Origin: Bacteroidales bacterium UBA6192
GTDB taxonomy: Bacteria > Bacteroidota > Bacteroidia > Bacteroidales > F082
Reading direction: 5' to 3'
Length of the DNA: 24,646 bases
Assembly: GCA_002422725.1 (NCBI GenBank)
Contig: DITE01000034.1
Coordinates: 1-24,646 of the forward strand
The position numbers were made by a program, and so were the translations under genes. Each line of letters begins with the position of its first letter. Position 1 is the first letter of the stretch. Below the pieces are notes generated by a model, which made no database searches, was not told where the DNA came from, and saw nothing but the letters and a program-made list of their open reading frames with translations. Below are positions 15,004 through 22,733 of this stretch, one piece after another.

Positions 15004-15669
15004 TCATGATTCCCATAAAAATACTAAATCATATGCAATCCATTTATCATTAATCTTCTTAAGCCATAAATATGCTCCTTGTCCCGATTTTGGTTCTTTA
15101 TTTAAACCGATATAAATAATAGCTTTGTCTTTATTATCTGTAAACGCTGGCCTTGAAATTGTAATTAAACCATAAGCTGTTGAATACTTTTGATATAACT
15201 TCTCATACCCAAAATGGACAATACTATCACGCAACATGTTAATTTCGTCATGAGTAATCAATTTTGTTTGAAAAGATGAGATACTATGATTATCAATACC
15301 GAATTTTTGATCGTTTATTCCAATGATTTTTTCAGTTAGGAAGTTATCTGAAGTATCAATTTCATTATGTTTTTGATGAATATATTGTGATATTGAGTCT
15401 TCGTATTGAGTCGTTGAATCAGCAATTAGAAGCATTTTTATTTCTTCACGTTTTAATGCTCTATCAACCCCTGCTATTGAATCAAATAAACTATGAAATC
15501 TATGTGAAAGTGTTTGAGGATGAAAGAAAAATTGCTCAATAGCGGATGAAATTACAACATAGTCAAGTGAATCTATCTTATTGCCTGAGTCAAGTGATTT
15601 GTCCTTTTTTTGATTACACCCAAATATAAAAAATCCAAGTAGAATTGTACTAGTTATTATTTGTCTCAT
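15004..15669 (-). CDS. Orphan lipoprotein, unknown function
   Basis: A protein of 221 aa. The lipoprotein signal ends in GFFIFGC with the Cys at residue 18, followed by a Lys/Ser/Asp linker. The rest is a soluble alpha/beta domain: a helical first half with many Ser, Ile and His, and a C-terminal beta meander. The meander contains ISRPAFTDNKDKAIIYIG, then GAYLWLKKINDKWIAYDLVFLW. This kind of end ('SRP/VxFnxdxtxA...Y.. ...W') recurs in uncharacterised Bacteroidota lipoproteins, but I cannot name a family. It forms a one-gene unit between hairpin copies C and D, with a 24-nt gap to copy D upstream. Confidence 0.65.
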   Translation of the reverse strand: MRQIITSTILLGFFIFGCNQKKDKSLDSGNKIDSLDYVVISSAIEQFFFHPQTLSHRFHSLFDSIAGVDRALKREEIKMLLIADSTTQYEDSISQYIHQKHNEIDTSDNFLTEKIIGINDQKFGIDNHSISSFQTKLITHDEINMLRDSIVHFGYEKLYQKYSTAYGLITISRPAFTDNKDKAIIYIGLNKEPKSGQGAYLWLKKINDKWIAYDLVFLWES

Positions 15670-15693
15670 GGTGTCTGTCTTTATATCAGTAAC

Positions 15694-15730
15694 AACGGGG
15701 CACCGATAGCATATCGGCGCCAGCAGGGGT
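15694..15730. repeat. Dispersed hairpin repeat, copy D
   Basis: Nearly identical to copy B: AACGGGGCACCGATA, then GCA, then TATCGGCGCCAGCAGGGG. It lies directly upstream of the orphan lipoprotein gene, in the likely promoter/leader region. Confidence 0.8.
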
Positions 15731-15739
15731 TTTTAGACA

Positions 15740-15870
15740 GGCCAACGGATGGCGGTATGGTTAGTTGCCGATTTCGAAGCACTTTCCTGTCAAGTTACAA
15801 CTACTTTTGATACAGGCTGAAACGCTCGAATACGCACTGCACCGGCAATTAACTATACCGCGTGTTGGCT
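15740..15870. repeat. Long imperfect palindrome (about 130 bp)
   Basis: The arms at 15741-15770 and 15843-15869 are inverted copies: GCCAAC ... GCGGTAT ... GTTA ... TTGCCG pairs with its mirror, 23 of 27 positions in the shorter arm. Further inside, TTCGA, TTTC and CCTGT-CAA also pair with their mirror. The whole element could extrude as one long hairpin. The ends read GGCCAAC and GTTGGCT, one base off the integron core sites RYYYAAC and GTTRRRY. It lies 10 nt beyond hairpin copy D. Confidence 0.65.
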
Positions 15871-16033
15871 GCTGGTGTTCTTTGTATGTCATAGACAATC
15901 ATTTATTTAGCTCTCATTTTTATTCGTTATCTGTCTACGCTAACCTAACCACGAAGCACAAATTTATTTTGTTTTTTTGTGCGATGGCAAAAATGCCGAT
16001 AGGCAACCTGCGTAGGCAAAAAGTGGAAGCTCT

Positions 16034-16077
16034 TTTGCTGTTTTAGGATTTTGGGGGGCTTGTGGGAAAACAGCAAA
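16034..16077. repeat. 11-bp perfect stem-loop with G-rich loop
   Basis: TTTGCTGTTTT (16034-16044) and AAAACAGCAAA (16067-16077) are perfect inverted copies around a 22-nt loop containing GGGGGG and GGG. No T-run follows on either strand, so it is not a plain terminator. A second small stem (CAAATGT / ACACTTG) follows at once. No gene is visible between 15871 and 16138. Confidence 0.6.
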
Positions 16078-16138
16078 TGTGCTTACACTTGTGAGTGGGC
16101 ATATTTTGGTTTTCAAAGTCTTTATTTGATAGTTGTTG

Positions 16139-16260
16139 TCAGTTCTTCAAAATGTGCAACATTTTTTCATAACCAGATTCGGTTGTCATAAATATAGAAT
16201 TTGCATAAGATTTATCAATGTCGTATAGTTTTCGGTAGTTTCGTGAAAAAGCTTGTCACT
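16139..16260 (-). pseudogene. Possible C-terminal remnant of a decayed gene
   Basis: On the minus strand one frame encodes a 38-residue tail ending MTTESGYEKMLHILKN and a TGA at 16139-16141. Another frame just upstream reads KDESDKLFHE. Together they look like the end of a protein broken by a frameshift, with no start codon or promoter. I do not recognise the family. This rests on protein-like composition only. Confidence 0.3.
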
Positions 16261-16275
16261 TTCATCTTTAGAGAG

Positions 16276-16800
16276 CTATGACCTTTGGAAGGTATCCCGG
16301 TACATTATCATTTTTCCGAACCTTTCTGGCGGAATATTAATGAATAAACCCTCAGATTCAGTATATAAAGTTTCGGTTTCATCATAAATTTTCCCGTTTG
16401 TTATTATTTTTTTCCCGTTAACCGATGTGACTTTTGCTTCAATTGTAGTGACTGTACCAAGAGGAAGCATATTTCGGTAATGCACCGTTATCTTTGCTGC
16501 AACAACAGTATATCCAAGAATCCAGGCGGCTATTCCCATAGCCTCATCAAGAACAGCTGCCATACTACCGCCATGTACAAATCCAGCTGGTCCCTCAGTC
16601 GAAGGACCAAACCAAATACGTGCAATAAATGAATTATCACTATCTTTTTTAAAGTACCTTACTCTTATACGGTCACTACTTCTATCTCCTGTAATAAAGG
16701 CTCGTCCTTTACCGTATGAGTCCGGAATTTTAAGTTCTGTCCAGCCTTTTTCGCCTGACAACACAGGAAGAGTAATGGTTTTTTTATCCTGATTGTTCAT
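16276..16800 (-). CDS. PaaI-family hotdog thioesterase
   Basis: A single hotdog domain of 174 aa with the PaaI/THEM4-type motif GPAGFVHGGSMAAVLDEAMG at ~70-89. HGG (76-78) shapes the active site and Asp 85 is the likely catalytic acid. The second half has the expected AKITVHYRNMLPLGT strand pair. Such enzymes hydrolyse acyl-CoA thioesters; the specific acyl group is unknown. The length is normal. It is the last gene of the minus-strand enzyme run. The 166-nt gap to the PII-like gene upstream shows nothing clear, so it may have its own promoter. Confidence 0.85.
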   Translation of the reverse strand: MNNQDKKTITLPVLSGEKGWTELKIPDSYGKGRAFITGDRSSDRIRVRYFKKDSDNSFIARIWFGPSTEGPAGFVHGGSMAAVLDEAMGIAAWILGYTVVAAKITVHYRNMLPLGTVTTIEAKVTSVNGKKIITNGKIYDETETLYTESEGLFINIPPERFGKMIMYRDTFQRS

Positions 16801-16966
16801 AATACTAAAAACTATATTTAAACTTAAACATAAACATATTGTAGTCCTTCAGATTGGCAAACAAATTGTCTCCTTTGCCGTCAAAAATTGCTGCTGACAG
16901 GGTTATTTCAACATCATCCTTTATACAAAATCTCGCTAATATAAAAAATTGCATTTGTTTTTCAAT

Positions 16967-17260
16967 CTAAATTGTCGCTTCAATATTCCACACAAAAGCT
17001 TTTAAACCCTGGTCTTCTACTTCTCTATTTAGGGCCTGAAGTTTTTCGAGCAATCGATCAACTTTGTTGTCTTCAATAATAGTTAAATGAACATTGTTTA
17101 ATTCGGGCCAGGTATGTGTTCCTTCGTGCATGTCACCTTTTACTGAACCCCGCCCAAATGTTTCAGTCCATTGGGTAAAACCACGAATGGACTGATTGTC
17201 TAATATTTCCTGGACCTCTTCGGTAAGTGATTGATTATATGTAATTAATACAGCTTTCAT
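16967..17260 (-). CDS. PG0541-like PII/CutA-fold transporter-associated protein
   Basis: A small ferredoxin-like-fold protein of 97 aa. It opens MKAVLITYNQSLTEEVQEIL and continues RGFTQWTETFGRGSVKGDMHEGTHTWPE with alternating strands. These are characteristic of the PG0541 family, relatives of the PII signalling proteins that usually sit beside RND efflux pump genes. No pump genes are present here, so it is an orphan copy. A regulatory or ligand-sensing role is inferred from the fold. The leader is occupied by the hairpin pair at 17298-17362. Confidence 0.75.
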   Translation of the reverse strand: MKAVLITYNQSLTEEVQEILDNQSIRGFTQWTETFGRGSVKGDMHEGTHTWPELNNVHLTIIEDNKVDRLLEKLQALNREVEDQGLKAFVWNIEATI

Positions 17261-17297
17261 CTTTCGTTATTTACTAATCTCTCTGGGGTTAGTTCCC

Positions 17298-17362
17298 CGA
17301 AGCTCTGCTTCGTTTGGAAAACAAAATTCCTTATTGATACCTCGTCAGCTCTGCTGCGAGGT
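17298..17362. repeat. Pair of palindromes sharing an AGCTCTGCT apex
   Basis: Hairpin 1 is CGAAGC-TCT-GCTTCG (17298-17312). Hairpin 2 pairs ACCTCG(T)CAGC with GCTGCGAGGT around TCT (17339-17362), with one bulged T. The outer stems differ in sequence but stay paired, while the apex AGCTCTGCT is identical. A 26-nt spacer separates them. Hairpin 2 encodes the last residues of the truncated dehydrogenase. Confidence 0.7.
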
Positions 17363-18077
17363 AGTTCATTATCTGCCCTCTTGCAACATTTATCAATACT
17401 GCATCATCTTTCATTATTTCCAGTTTTTGTTTGTTTATCAATCCATTTGTTTCATCATTAAGCGGGCAGGAAATTAACAGCATATCCGAATTTTCAAGTA
17501 CATAGTCCAAGTCTTTCAAAGTTCCGATAAACTCAACCTCTTCATCGGTCTTGCCTGTTGTATTTAATGCAAGAATCCTTACGCCGAAAGGATTCATCAA
17601 TCGAGAGGTAGCTTTTCCAATTGAGCCAAAACCTACAATTCCAAGTACCGAATTATTCAACGATTTTGTAAAGCTCTTTAGTTGATTAAATTTTCCTTCG
17701 GCCAACTGATTGTGATAAACAAATAACCTTTTGGATAAGGCAAGCATCATGGCAGCAGCATGTTCTGCCATGGGGGAAGCATAAGCGCCCTGGTTGGTGG
17801 CAATTTTTATTTCTTTGGGGAACGATTCTAAATTAATATGATCGTAACCGGCAGATAGCAGTTGAATAAACTTCACCCTTTCAGACGTTACTCCGGCGCT
17901 AAAAAGTCCTTCTTGTTCCGGATTCCACGATAATATAATATCTGTATCAGATAGAAGGTTACCCCGCATGTCAGCGGGATAATCTTCCATAAAGATAATT
18001 TCTGCATTTTTCTCAAAGCAAATTTCCAGCAAGGTCCTTTGCCCGTTCATTGTTTTGAAAGTCACCAATATCTTCAT
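17331..18077 (-). CDS. D-2-hydroxyacid dehydrogenase, C-terminally truncated
   Basis: NAD-dependent D-isomer dehydrogenase of 248 aa from the start at 18077 (MKILVTFKT; a frame to 18113 adds 12 unlikely residues). It shows the N-terminal substrate lobe with QLLSAGYDHI, the Rossmann motif GIVGFGSIGKATSR, and the catalytic-arginine segment LINVARGQI. Enzymes of this family run to about 310-330 aa and place the catalytic Glu and His after that arginine. Here the homology stops right after ARGQI. The sequence becomes a hairpin-encoded tail, LAAELTRYQ, then a stop. The Glu and His are therefore missing and the protein is probably inactive. It is preceded by the aldo/keto reductase gene in the same direction. 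Confidence 0.8.
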   Translation of the reverse strand: MKILVTFKTMNGQRTLLEICFEKNAEIIFMEDYPADMRGNLLSDTDIILSWNPEQEGLFSAGVTSERVKFIQLLSAGYDHINLESFPKEIKIATNQGAYASPMAEHAAAMMLALSKRLFVYHNQLAEGKFNQLKSFTKSLNNSVLGIVGFGSIGKATSRLMNPFGVRILALNTTGKTDEEVEFIGTLKDLDYVLENSDMLLISCPLNDETNGLINKQKLEIMKDDAVLINVARGQIMNYLAAELTRYQ

Positions 18078-18149
18078 CTGTTCAAATTTTACGATTAAGC
18101 GCCCCGGCAACACATATCGACCAGTTAATCAATGATTTGCTTTAATTTA

Positions 18150-19181
18150 TTAAAAGAAATTTTCAACACTTGTTCTGTCCATATAGGTAAATTGGAGCAT
18201 CCAATGCGGATAAATTGGGTTTAATTTGCTCAGTTCATCCAATCTGCTTACTTCCTCCGGGCTCATTTCCCAGTTTGTAGCTTTCAGGTTGTCTTCCAAT
18301 TGATGCGGTTTAGTGGCGCCAATTAAAACAGACGAAACTGCTGGTTTTCGGAGTAGATAATTTAATGCTGCCTGCGAAATGCTGGCTTTATGATTGTTGG
18401 CAATTTCTTCCAGGGCATCAACAATAACATAGCCTTTATCTAAATCTATCGGGATAAAGTTTTGTTGTTCATTGGTCCTTCTGGAATCTTCGGGCATGGG
18501 TTTGTCTTTCCGGTATTTTCCTGACAAGAAACCACCCCCCAGCGGCGACCATGGAGTCAATCCCAGGCCCTGATCCCGGAGCAAAGGAACCAATTCATAT
18601 TCTACATCTCTGGCAATCAGTGAATAGATAGCCTGCAGCGAAACAAATTTTTCAAAATGATTTTCTTTCGATACGGCCAATGCTTTCATCAACTGCCATG
18701 CCGTGAAATTACTTGCGCCGATGTACCTCACTTTTCCCTGATGTACCAAATCCGATAAAGCTCCCAAAGTTTCTTCAAGCGGGGTAATCGGATCGAAACT
18801 GTGCATCACATAAAGGTCGATATGGTCAGTGCCTAACCGTTTTAAGCTGCTGTTGCAACTATCGATGATATGTCTGCGTGACAATCCCACATCGTTGATA
18901 TCTGTACTCATTCTGCCTCTCAGTTTGGTGGCAAGCACAACTTCGTTGCGTTTCTCTTTAAGGGCTTTCCCAAGGATTTCTTCGGATTGACCGTGTGAAT
19001 AAACATCTGCCGTGTCAAAAAAGTTGACGCCGGCATCAAGAGCCATATCCACTAATTTTTTACTGCTTGGATAATCCAACGCACCTACTACTTTCCAGTA
19101 GCCATCACCGCCAAAACTCATGGCTCCTAAGCAAAGTTCGGAAACCATTAATCCTGATTTTCCTAATTGTCTATACTTCAT
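18150..19181 (-). CDS. Aldo/keto reductase
   Basis: NADPH-dependent carbonyl reductase of 343 aa. It has the AKR signature GVNFFDTADVYSHGQSEE. The tetrad is complete: Asp56, Tyr61, Lys86 (ATKLRGR) and His127 (DLYVMHSFD). The phosphate-binding C-terminal segment SSVLIGATKPHQLEDNL is also present. The length fits Tas/YajO-type AKRs. The substrate is unknown; reduction of aldehydes or ketones, often linked with detoxification, is the family role. It lies between the truncated dehydrogenase and the broken LLM oxidoreductase, in the same orientation. Confidence 0.9.
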   Translation of the reverse strand: MKYRQLGKSGLMVSELCLGAMSFGGDGYWKVVGALDYPSSKKLVDMALDAGVNFFDTADVYSHGQSEEILGKALKEKRNEVVLATKLRGRMSTDINDVGLSRRHIIDSCNSSLKRLGTDHIDLYVMHSFDPITPLEETLGALSDLVHQGKVRYIGASNFTAWQLMKALAVSKENHFEKFVSLQAIYSLIARDVEYELVPLLRDQGLGLTPWSPLGGGFLSGKYRKDKPMPEDSRRTNEQQNFIPIDLDKGYVIVDALEEIANNHKASISQAALNYLLRKPAVSSVLIGATKPHQLEDNLKATNWEMSPEEVSRLDELSKLNPIYPHWMLQFTYMDRTSVENFF

Positions 19182-19222
19182 TTTTTTTGTTTTTAAGTGT
19201 AAATTATTTAAAAATAAAATGT

Positions 19223-20231
19223 TTATGTAATATGCTTTAACTCAAATGCATTCGCCAACAATTCAAATGATTTTCTGCGCGCTTCATAATCAACAGACAT
19301 GGACGTAATCATAATTTCATCCGTTTCAAAATCGTTTGATAATTTAATGAGTTGTTCTTTCACATCATCGGTCGTTCCCGAAATGATGCGTCCTTTATTT
19401 CTGTCTATTATTTGTTGTTCAAAAGGGGAGAAACTATAATTCTTGATAAAGTTTTCACCTTTAAAATCATTGAAATTGCCTTTTTCAAATTGCACAAAAA
19501 CGAAATCAATAAACTTACGCATTTGGTTTGCTTTTTCTTCGGTTTCGGAACAAACTACCTGAACGGCAACCATTACCTTAGGTTCAGTATTTTCGGCTGA
19601 AGGTTTAAAATTCTTCAGGTATGTTTCTGCCACTTGTGGACTGACAAAACCGTTTATAAATTTGGCAATGCTAAGTCCCATTCCAAATTTTGCGGCAATT
19701 AAACTGCTTCCGCCACTGGAACTTAGTATCCATTGCGATGGAATTGTAGTTGCTTGTGGAGTTGCGAGTAATGAACCGTATTTAGTAGCTGCCGTGTCCC
19801 TGAAAAAATGTTGCATGTATTCTAACTATTGCAAATAACTTGCCTCGCTAAAATCGTTTAAAGGGTTAAGGATTGAAGATGTAATCCGATCGGTACCCGG
19901 AGCGCGTCCAATTCCTAAAAATCCTATTGGGAAAAAGCACTTCGAGCATCCTGAAATTTTCAACTACCTTTAAAGCGCTGTGATTTGGCAACATAATGCC
20001 ACCCGAGCCAATACGAATGGCGTTGGTTGTATCGGCCAGTTTTACCATCAGCACTTCAGGTGTAGAACCGGCAATGAGCGCGGAGTTATGATGTTCCGAT
20101 ACCCAAAAGCGGCTATAACCCAATTCTTCGGCCAGTTTAACCGTCGCAATCGTTTCATTAATGGCATTTTTGGCATTGCCGCCCGGTCTGATGACGGATT
20201 GATCGAGTATGCTTAATTTTATTTTTCTCAT
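19223..20231 (-). pseudogene. LLM-class flavin-dependent oxidoreductase, frameshifted and interrupted
   Basis: Two pieces of one luciferase-like (LLM, MsnO8-type) monooxygenase. The N-terminal part (MRKIKLSILDQSVIRPGG ... FWVSEHHN ... RIGSGGIMLPNHSALKVVENF) runs normally until LFPNRI. There the expected DLGIGRAPGTDR appears in another frame, consistent with a 2-nt deletion near 19918-19925. The restored frame then meets an amber TAG at 19826-19828 (context YLQ-stop-LEYMQ). After that the C-terminal half continues to FELKHIT. The intact protein would be about 335 aa. The two independent lesions make a real pseudogene more likely than one sequencing error. Confidence 0.85.
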
Positions 20232-20264
20232 TCAGCGAATTATGCAACAAAATGTATTTTTATT

Positions 20265-20750
20265 CTAACTGTTAATCAATTTCAAAATGTCTTTCTCAAT
20301 TTTTTCCGGTTTATCGGTTGGGGCAAAACGCTTTATCGGATTACCATTTTTATCGATTAAAAATTTGGTAAAATTCCATTTGATACGATTTCCAAGAAAA
20401 CCTCCTTTTTTACTTTTTAGATAAGCAAATACCGGATGTGTATTCTTCCCGTTTACATCAATTTTTTCGGTGAGCTGAAAGGTTACTCCGTGATTGATTT
20501 TGCAAGCTTCTTCCACAGTATCATTGGTTTCAGGCTCCTGATTCAGAAATTGAGCACAAGGAAAACCCAACACAACCAACCCTTTGTCTTTATACTTTTG
20601 GTGCAGTTCTTCTAATCCGTCGAATTGCGGGGCAAGCCCGCATTTTGTAGCTGTATTGACTATCAATACCGTTTTGCCTTTGAATTTTTTCATTTCAATG
20701 ATTTCGCCATTGGGCTTTTTAGCTTTTAGCTGATAAAATTCTGATTCCAT
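20265..20750 (-). CDS. Glutathione peroxidase family (Cys-type) thiol peroxidase
   Basis: A full-length protein of 161 aa. The peroxidatic Cys37 is in NTATKCGLAPQF. Gln67 lies in GFPCAQF, and Trp125-Asn126 in KWNFTKF, which completes the tetrad. A likely resolving Cys is in EEACKINHGVTF (~83), as in thioredoxin-dependent members. The enzyme reduces hydroperoxides in the cytoplasm; bacterial versions usually take electrons from thioredoxin, and a thioredoxin-like gene lies about 2.2 kb upstream in the same run. The motif normally reads FPCNQF; here Asn is replaced by Ala. The tetrad itself is intact. Confidence 0.9.
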   Translation of the reverse strand: MESEFYQLKAKKPNGEIIEMKKFKGKTVLIVNTATKCGLAPQFDGLEELHQKYKDKGLVVLGFPCAQFLNQEPETNDTVEEACKINHGVTFQLTEKIDVNGKNTHPVFAYLKSKKGGFLGNRIKWNFTKFLIDKNGNPIKRFAPTDKPEKIEKDILKLINS

Positions 20751-20767
20751 GATATTTCTGTTTTTAC

Positions 20768-21565
20768 TTAATTATTCCTTTCCAATAAATTCTTCCAGAC
20801 TTCCTTATTCAGGAAACTACCTTCAACATTTTCTTCCATTTGCAAAAACATGGAAAATGGCACTGCGAACGAAAGAATGTCCTTATCTACATGACGGCGT
20901 GCAGAGATATCTGTCAGCCCGATGATTGCGCGAGGTTCAGCTGACTTTGCTTCGGCATATGGCATAATCCCAATGGTATGGCAACCTGCGCCAAAAGGAA
21001 TGATAACGCTTTGGCCGGTTCCCCTATCGTAATTAGCCAGAACAGACAAGGCCGACAACTGATCAACATTGGCCAGAAAGACCACCACTTCAGGGGTTTC
21101 TTCTTCTGTCAACTGATCCAGTGGCTTATAAACAACGTAAGTTGTCGGCACTTCAGTCATAGGCAAGGCATCCACGAACTTTTTGGCGATTTCAGGTGAC
21201 TTGAAGTACCCTTCGCCTTCATCGAGCGGGGTTGAAGTTCGAAAGTTTGCAGCTTCGGGAGTACGTGCAAATTCTTTATTCCCGGTGGAAACATAGCACT
21301 CGATACCTCCCGGAAAATGAACGTACTGATTGCCAAACCCCAATCCGACCCCACCACCGAGACAGCCGAAAGTTTTCCGGTCGAAAACTGCAGTGCGTCC
21401 TTTGGCCGCAGCGATAAACATGGTTACTACGCATCCCCAGCGTCCTTCTTTAAATTGCATCGTGTTCTCCGGTTTATTATCCGTGAATAAAACCGCTACC
21501 GGCGAATACCGCAGTTCCATAGCAATTGCAATTTTACTTTCCATAGGTTTAATTATTTCATTCAA
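20768..21565 (-). CDS. DUF169 domain protein
   Basis: A protein of 265 aa matching the DUF169 pattern: ELRYSPVAVLFTD near the start, then GRWGCVVTMFIAAAKGRTAVFDRKTFGC. These are followed by GGGVGLGFGNQY and a late SVIIPFGAGCHTIG. Conserved Cys residues (about 45, 68 and 195) recur in this family, often found in anaerobes, and could bind a metal or cofactor, but no activity is established. The start could equally be the ATG at 21544, seven codons in. The gene lies 17 nt upstream of the glutathione peroxidase gene and is likely co-transcribed with it. Confidence 0.8.
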   Translation of the reverse strand: MNEIIKPMESKIAIAMELRYSPVAVLFTDNKPENTMQFKEGRWGCVVTMFIAAAKGRTAVFDRKTFGCLGGGVGLGFGNQYVHFPGGIECYVSTGNKEFARTPEAANFRTSTPLDEGEGYFKSPEIAKKFVDALPMTEVPTTYVVYKPLDQLTEEETPEVVVFLANVDQLSALSVLANYDRGTGQSVIIPFGAGCHTIGIMPYAEAKSAEPRAIIGLTDISARRHVDKDILSFAVPFSMFLQMEENVEGSFLNKEVWKNLLERNN

Positions 21566-21584
21566 TTATTTAACCAGCATTCAA

Positions 21585-22694
21585 TTAATTAACATTTTGC
21601 CACCATTCTGAAAATTTTTGCATACTGTCTTTCAGATTCACTGCTTCTCCTATCATTGGAGTTATTAAAGGAATATTGGCTTCCCTGCAATTTGCTGAGA
21701 CTTTTATCAGGGGCTCGTCCCAGGCATGATTTCCCAATGCAAACTTGGATGAATGTACAGTAAACAGTCGCTTAGCATTTAAGTCCTTAACCGTTTTTAC
21801 TATTTCATCTGGCATCAGATGAACGTGTTTCCAGTTTTTGTTGTATTGCCCGTTTTCTATAATGGCTAAATCTATAGGTCCGAATATTTTTCCGATTTCC
21901 GAAAAGTGCTTATCATAACCACCATCGCCTCCAATAAATATTTTAATAGTTGGAGTTTGCAGGACAAAAGCTGTCCAAAGTGACTGATTCCGTTTTAATC
22001 CTCGTCCCGAAAAGTGCCTTGCAGGAACGGCATTTACAGCAAATCCAGTATCCAAAACAATTTGTTCATTCCAATCCATTTCAAAAATATTTTCTTCATT
22101 GTAACCCCAATGCTCTAAATGCGCACCTGTGCCGAGACCTGAAATAACCTTTTTTATTTTGGATTTCAATTTTAAGATTGTCTCATAATCAAGATGATCC
22201 CAGTGATCATGAGAAATAAAAAGGTAATCAATTTCAGGAATATCATCAGTTGTATAATTATTTGTGCCTTTGAATGCTTTGACCGAAAATGAAAAAGGTG
22301 AAGCATAACCACTCAGAACAGGATCTACAAGAATTTTCTTACCGTCAATCTGCATAAAATATGATGAATGCCCAAACCATACCAGAACATCTCTGTCTTT
22401 GTCTAAATTTAACAGGTCGGTTTTCACTGATGGTATTTCATCAACAGGAGAAATCCTTTTATTTCTTTCAAAAAGTGATTCTTTGAAAAGGGTAAAATAA
22501 CTGACATCTTCTGACATAATTGGAGTAGGACTTTGGGTTTGAAATGAACCATTCCTGTAATTGGGTGATTTTTTTATTCTTTCAAATCGTACTCCTTTTG
22601 GCAGTTTTCCGAATTTTGGTTGTTTCATAAAAACTACAGCTGAAAGTATTATTAAAATTATTAAGCCAATTATTATGTACATTTTTCTACTCAT
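21585..22694 (-). CDS. Membrane-anchored metallo-beta-lactamase-fold hydrolase (NAPE-PLD/UlaG-like)
   Basis: A protein of 369 aa. The N-terminal membrane helix (~5-24) is followed by an MBL domain. The metal motif is HDHWDH at 162-167, preceded by WFGHSSYFMQIDGKKILVDPVLSG. Later ligands are in PARHFSGRG, GGDGGYD and VHSSKFAL. The WFGHSS..DP and HFSGRG motifs match the NAPE-PLD-like branch of phospholipase or lactonase-type enzymes. Metal-dependent hydrolysis of a lipid or lactone on the periplasmic side is an inference. It lies 19 nt before the DUF169 gene in the same run. Confidence 0.85.
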   Translation of the reverse strand: MSRKMYIIIGLIILIILSAVVFMKQPKFGKLPKGVRFERIKKSPNYRNGSFQTQSPTPIMSEDVSYFTLFKESLFERNKRISPVDEIPSVKTDLLNLDKDRDVLVWFGHSSYFMQIDGKKILVDPVLSGYASPFSFSVKAFKGTNNYTTDDIPEIDYLFISHDHWDHLDYETILKLKSKIKKVISGLGTGAHLEHWGYNEENIFEMDWNEQIVLDTGFAVNAVPARHFSGRGLKRNQSLWTAFVLQTPTIKIFIGGDGGYDKHFSEIGKIFGPIDLAIIENGQYNKNWKHVHLMPDEIVKTVKDLNAKRLFTVHSSKFALGNHAWDEPLIKVSANCREANIPLITPMIGEAVNLKDSMQKFSEWWQNVN

Positions 22695-22733
22695 TGGTTG
22701 TCAGTTATTCTACCGGTTACTCATATTGTCTAT

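Noticed and set aside
12021..15730. CRISPR array
   Set aside because: The four repeats are hundreds to over a thousand bases apart with genes between them, not short regular spacers.
15765..16046. 93-codon open frame on the + strand
   Set aside because: It runs straight through the palindrome and has no protein-family resemblance or promoter.
16034..16077. Rho-independent terminator
   Set aside because: The stem is long enough but neither strand has a T-run directly after it.
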